From: Blastomussa wellsi
Lineage: Eukaryota > Cnidaria > Anthozoa > Scleractinia > Plerogyridae
Direction of reading: 5' to 3'
Assembly (NCBI GenBank): GCA_947652115.1
Contig: OX393562.1
Location: 11,622,646 to 11,686,645 of the forward strand
Length of the DNA stretch: 64,000 nt
Shown: piece by piece, positions 61,370 through 64,000 of the stretch
How the letters are laid out: every line of letters begins with the position of its first letter
Position numbering within the stretch: position 1 is the stretch's first letter
The notes under the pieces: model-generated
The model's database searches: none
The model's input: the letters and a program-made list of their open reading frames with translations, nothing else
What the model was told of the DNA's origin: nothing
Translations under genes and position numbers: made by a program

Positions 61370-63675
61370 TGTTGGGTTGAGCAAAAGTCACTTTATTTTG
61401 ACAATTTTACAAGATCTGTTTCTTCACTAACAATTAAAATTAAATTTGAACAGTTGTCCAGGGTTCGTACAGGTCATGAAAAACCTGGAAAGTCTTGGAA
61501 TTTTAGAATTTCATTTTCCAGGCCTGAAAAGTCATGGAATTAAAGTGTGGGTCATGCAAAATGATGTTTATTAAAAGAGTACATAATCAATTAGGCTTTT
61601 TCATGTAGAAATTGTCAAAAAAATACCCAAAATGAAGATGGTTTCCAAGAAAATGCTCAATTTTCAAAAGCTCAAAAGAGTGTTAACCCTGTTGTCAGCT
61701 ATTAGTTCAACCCCATCATGACCCTCTCTACTCAAGTACCAGATATGCAACTTTGATTTCAACGTGTTACTGTTAATATTCACAGTATGACAAACATCGT
61801 GACAATACTGATTGCAGGGACTTGTACTTATTTGCAGAACGAGGTGCAGATTCCAAATAATCAGCTCCACAGCAGGTAAGAGGCAGGCCATAGGCAAGCA
61901 AGATGAAGTTAGTTAGTTGAACATGTTTTAATTTTCAAACTATCAGTGTTGGAAATGTGATAGTAGTGTCAAAGGATGCTTTTTCAGTGTGATACTTTTA
62001 CATAGAGCAAGGACCCTCTAACTATGAACATTTCACTTTTATTAATACCAATTTTTTTCTCTGTCTAATGAGATCTCTCTATCCAGACAAAAGGATTAGC
62101 AATTTTAACATGTAAGAAACACTAATCCTTTATATGAGAAGCACTTATTGGATAGTTAACCCTGGGCTTGTCACCTTGTGGTGGTGGTGTGGAGCCTGTA
62201 CGTGCAATGACCTGGAGTGCTATGCCGGTTGGGACCAAGTCCCTGGTGGGTTCAACCATACTGGTTTGGTTGATGGATAGAGACCAGACAAAGGATAGCC
62301 AGTGGTCCTCAGGGGTGGGGGTTGGACATTCGGCTAATCACTTGACCCCATAAAAATATTATTGAAGAAACCGTAAAGAAAAGGGGCCTTCTTCGCCACT
62401 TTGGCTCAAGTAGCCAGGCAACAAGCAAATCGTTAGATAATAATAAAAAAATGTACAGAAAATTAGGTTCCCATTTTTCGAGTGTCCCAACGGTGTAACA
62501 AACAGTATAATAAAGATCATGCCAATACATTATACTAATTATTATCAATATATGCGGCCAAATTGAAATCCGGCCTTGTGAAAACATGTCCTAAGCGGGC
62601 TGCAAATGACTCCATGTGGGCCGCTTTTGCATTTTGTCCCTCGATCTGATTGGTTCACACTCCATTATCCAGTGAATTTCAACCAATGAGATTACGTTTA
62701 GACCTTTTCCTGCTGGAAAACCATAGAGGTGTGTACAACCGAACAGCAAGCTTTGAAGTTCAGTTTCACCCTAAACTAATAGTTTTCACAGAGAATGATA
62801 TGTCTATTTGATGGGAATAAATGCAGAAAAAAAATTCGGATTTAGACTTAAGTCTATTTGATGGGAAAAATGGAGACAAAAAATCTGGATTTGGGCTTAA
62901 AGATAGGCTAAATAGAAGCAAAAGCACAATTCAGGAGAAAGAAAGAGAGCAAGTTCTTGTCGTCTTTACCAGAAGCGAAACATCATTCACTTAATTCCTA
63001 CGGTCGAGGAAAATTAGCTAGGCTGAGGTACTGCAGGAATTTACACCAAAGATTGACTGGAAAATGTAATTTTCTTAAATATTACGATTTTCCATTGGTT
63101 CTTAACTCATTGTCGCTAATTTTCAGACACATTGTCTCTATATCTGCAACAACACAATGGTCCAGCTGGCACAGTTAATCTTATAACATTTTCAGCGCGA
63201 TGTGTGTTATTTTTTGTATTCTTGAAAACGTTATTAAATTTGGTAGTTATCAGGATGTTATTTGACCTTGTGTATTGATAATAATGATAATAAAATGGCT
63301 TTTATCTGGAATATTATTTCTTTTCAGCCTTTACGCAGGTTTAAATCAACCATATTCCCTCAAAAAGTCATTTTATTCCCTTATTAATGGGATTTGTACT
63401 TGTTTGTAAGAAGAGGTGCAGATTCTAAATGAGCAGCCTTTATCATCCATGGCAACCAAGCATCAGGTGATATTGATGAATTTTTTAAATTACAGTTACA
63501 TATCAGTGAAGGAACCAGAAAATCTGTACAGTGTTATCAAAGAAGACACTTCACTGTACAGTGGTCCTGATCTGATATATGTGGTGAGAAACATTGAAAA
63601 ACAATTCAAAGAATAGTAATCTTCTCTACATCTTAATTTTGTGGACTTTGAGAAGCCTTTGATAGTATCCATCGT
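60388..63675. repeat. Repeat unit 20, chimera of unit 17 and unit 15 types (3288 bp)
   Basis: The 5' part matches unit 17 type (gaactgaac, gatcagtgc near 61041, 48-bp deletion near 61660). From about 61862 the markers are unit 15/18 type: cagctcc, actatcag, aatgtgat, catagagc, ctccatgtggg, ccgaacagc, gcagaaaaaaaattc and cacttaattcc. The switch lies between about 61661 and 61862. Confidence 0.97.
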
Positions 63676-64000
63676 GGCACTTTGTGGAGTTCTAAGCACC
63701 TTATGGTATCCCAAGCAAAATCAATCAAATAACGCAAGCCTTGTGTACGAATCCCACATGGGCATCCTACATGTGGGAGATCTAACACCCATTGAAAACT
63801 ATTTGGATTTGGAGGTCTGCGAGGTCATTGAAAGAACTGAAAAAGAAACTCCACCAGCACTGCGTGAACTAAACATTGAACACGAAAGCTGTATGTTTAC
63901 ACAAACTTGAATACAAAGTCAGCTTCTGGTCCGTCTGGAATTGTTTGATCCCAACAAAGTCTGACCAATTAGGGCATAAACCTTCAGATTTAAAAAGCAT
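63470..64000 (+). pseudogene. RT remnant copy in units 20/21, cut by window end
   Basis: Only motif A, the linker and part of the fingers are present. Markers gaactaaac and gatttaaaaagc match the unit 16 type. Confidence 0.85.
63676..64000. repeat. Repeat unit 21, partial, third copy of the unit 16 type
   Basis: The first 325 bp of a unit, cut by the window end. Markers gaactaaac near 63868 and gatttaaaaagc near 63988 identify it as the unit 16/19 type. Confidence 0.97.

Larger units (their letters stand above)
1..63675. repeat. Tandem macrosatellite array, 20 complete units of about 3.3 kb
   Basis: The same sequence recurs in direct orientation with unit starts at 1, 2401, 5737, 9073, 11473, 14809, 17163, 20499, 23835, 27171, 30507, 33843, 37179, 40515, 43852, 47188, 50476, 53764, 57100, 60388 and 63676. 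Each start is the block ggcactttgtggagttctaa. No non-repeat DNA lies between units. By eye, copies differ at only tens of positions per unit, apart from three deletion classes (936, 46 and 48 bp) and one single-base insertion. No array boundary is present. The high similarity and shared linked variants indicate amplification and homogenisation by unequal exchange or conversion. A collapsed or over-expanded assembly is the main technical alternative. Confidence 0.98.

Noticed and set aside
1..64000. Tandem rDNA, 5S, snRNA, spliced-leader or histone array
   Set aside because: I looked for conserved stretches of these genes in the unit and found none; the CCAAT boxes alone are not enough.
1..64000. 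CRISPR-like array or prokaryotic phase-variable locus
   Set aside because: Units are 3.3 kb with no short repeat-spacer structure, no cas genes and no prokaryotic gene content.

Overview
The window is one continuous head-to-tail array of a roughly 3.3 kb repeat. It holds 20 complete units (1-63675) and the start of a 21st, and both window edges cut through a unit, so the array continues on both sides. I see no intact protein-coding gene, rRNA, tRNA, snRNA or CRISPR array. The DNA is AT-rich, has eukaryote-style splice and CCAAT signals, and carries remains of an animal-type APE-class non-LTR retrotransposon (LINE). This points to an animal nuclear genome. A marine invertebrate such as a cnidarian is my guess only; the sequence does not prove it.

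Unit phase here starts at the first base of the window, an arbitrary point inside the LINE remnant. Unit lengths are 3336 bp (standard), 2400 bp (units 1 and 4, lacking 936 bp), 2354 bp (unit 6, lacking the same 936 bp plus 46 bp), 3288 bp (units 16, 17, 19, 20, lacking a different 48 bp) and 3337 bp (unit 14, one extra T).

Layout of a standard unit, using unit 2 and its edges: (a) 2195-3382, a decayed LINE reverse transcriptase on the + strand whose blocks are out of canonical order; (b) 3467-3726, a short element rich in catggaa-like motifs; (c) 3878-3936, a segment duplicated from 2114-2165, ending in a perfect splice-donor sequence; (d) 4151-4192, a 10-bp-stem hairpin that contains the right breakpoint of the 936-bp deletion; (e) 4193-4450, a GT/GG-rich block; (f) 4565-4636, an 8-bp-stem hairpin and a ggcc palindrome; (g) 4706-4752, two facing CCAAT boxes, the best promoter candidate; (h) 4863-4962, a 50-bp direct duplication; (i) 4973-5339, an open frame that stays open if a 61-nt candidate intron is removed; (j) 5387, a further acceptor-like site. 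Add unit-length multiples to find the same items elsewhere.

Variant linkage shows higher-order structure. Three-unit periods are visible at 9072 bp (units 1-2 versus 4-5), 10008 bp (unit 7 versus 10) and 9912 bp (units 15-16-17 versus 18-19-20). Unit 20 is a chimera of a unit-17 type and a unit-15 type, as expected from unequal exchange. The stop codons and frameshifts of the LINE that I checked are shared by all copies, so the LINE died before the array was amplified. I read the locus as a LINE-derived macrosatellite under active homogenisation. Whether it is transcribed cannot be settled from sequence alone.
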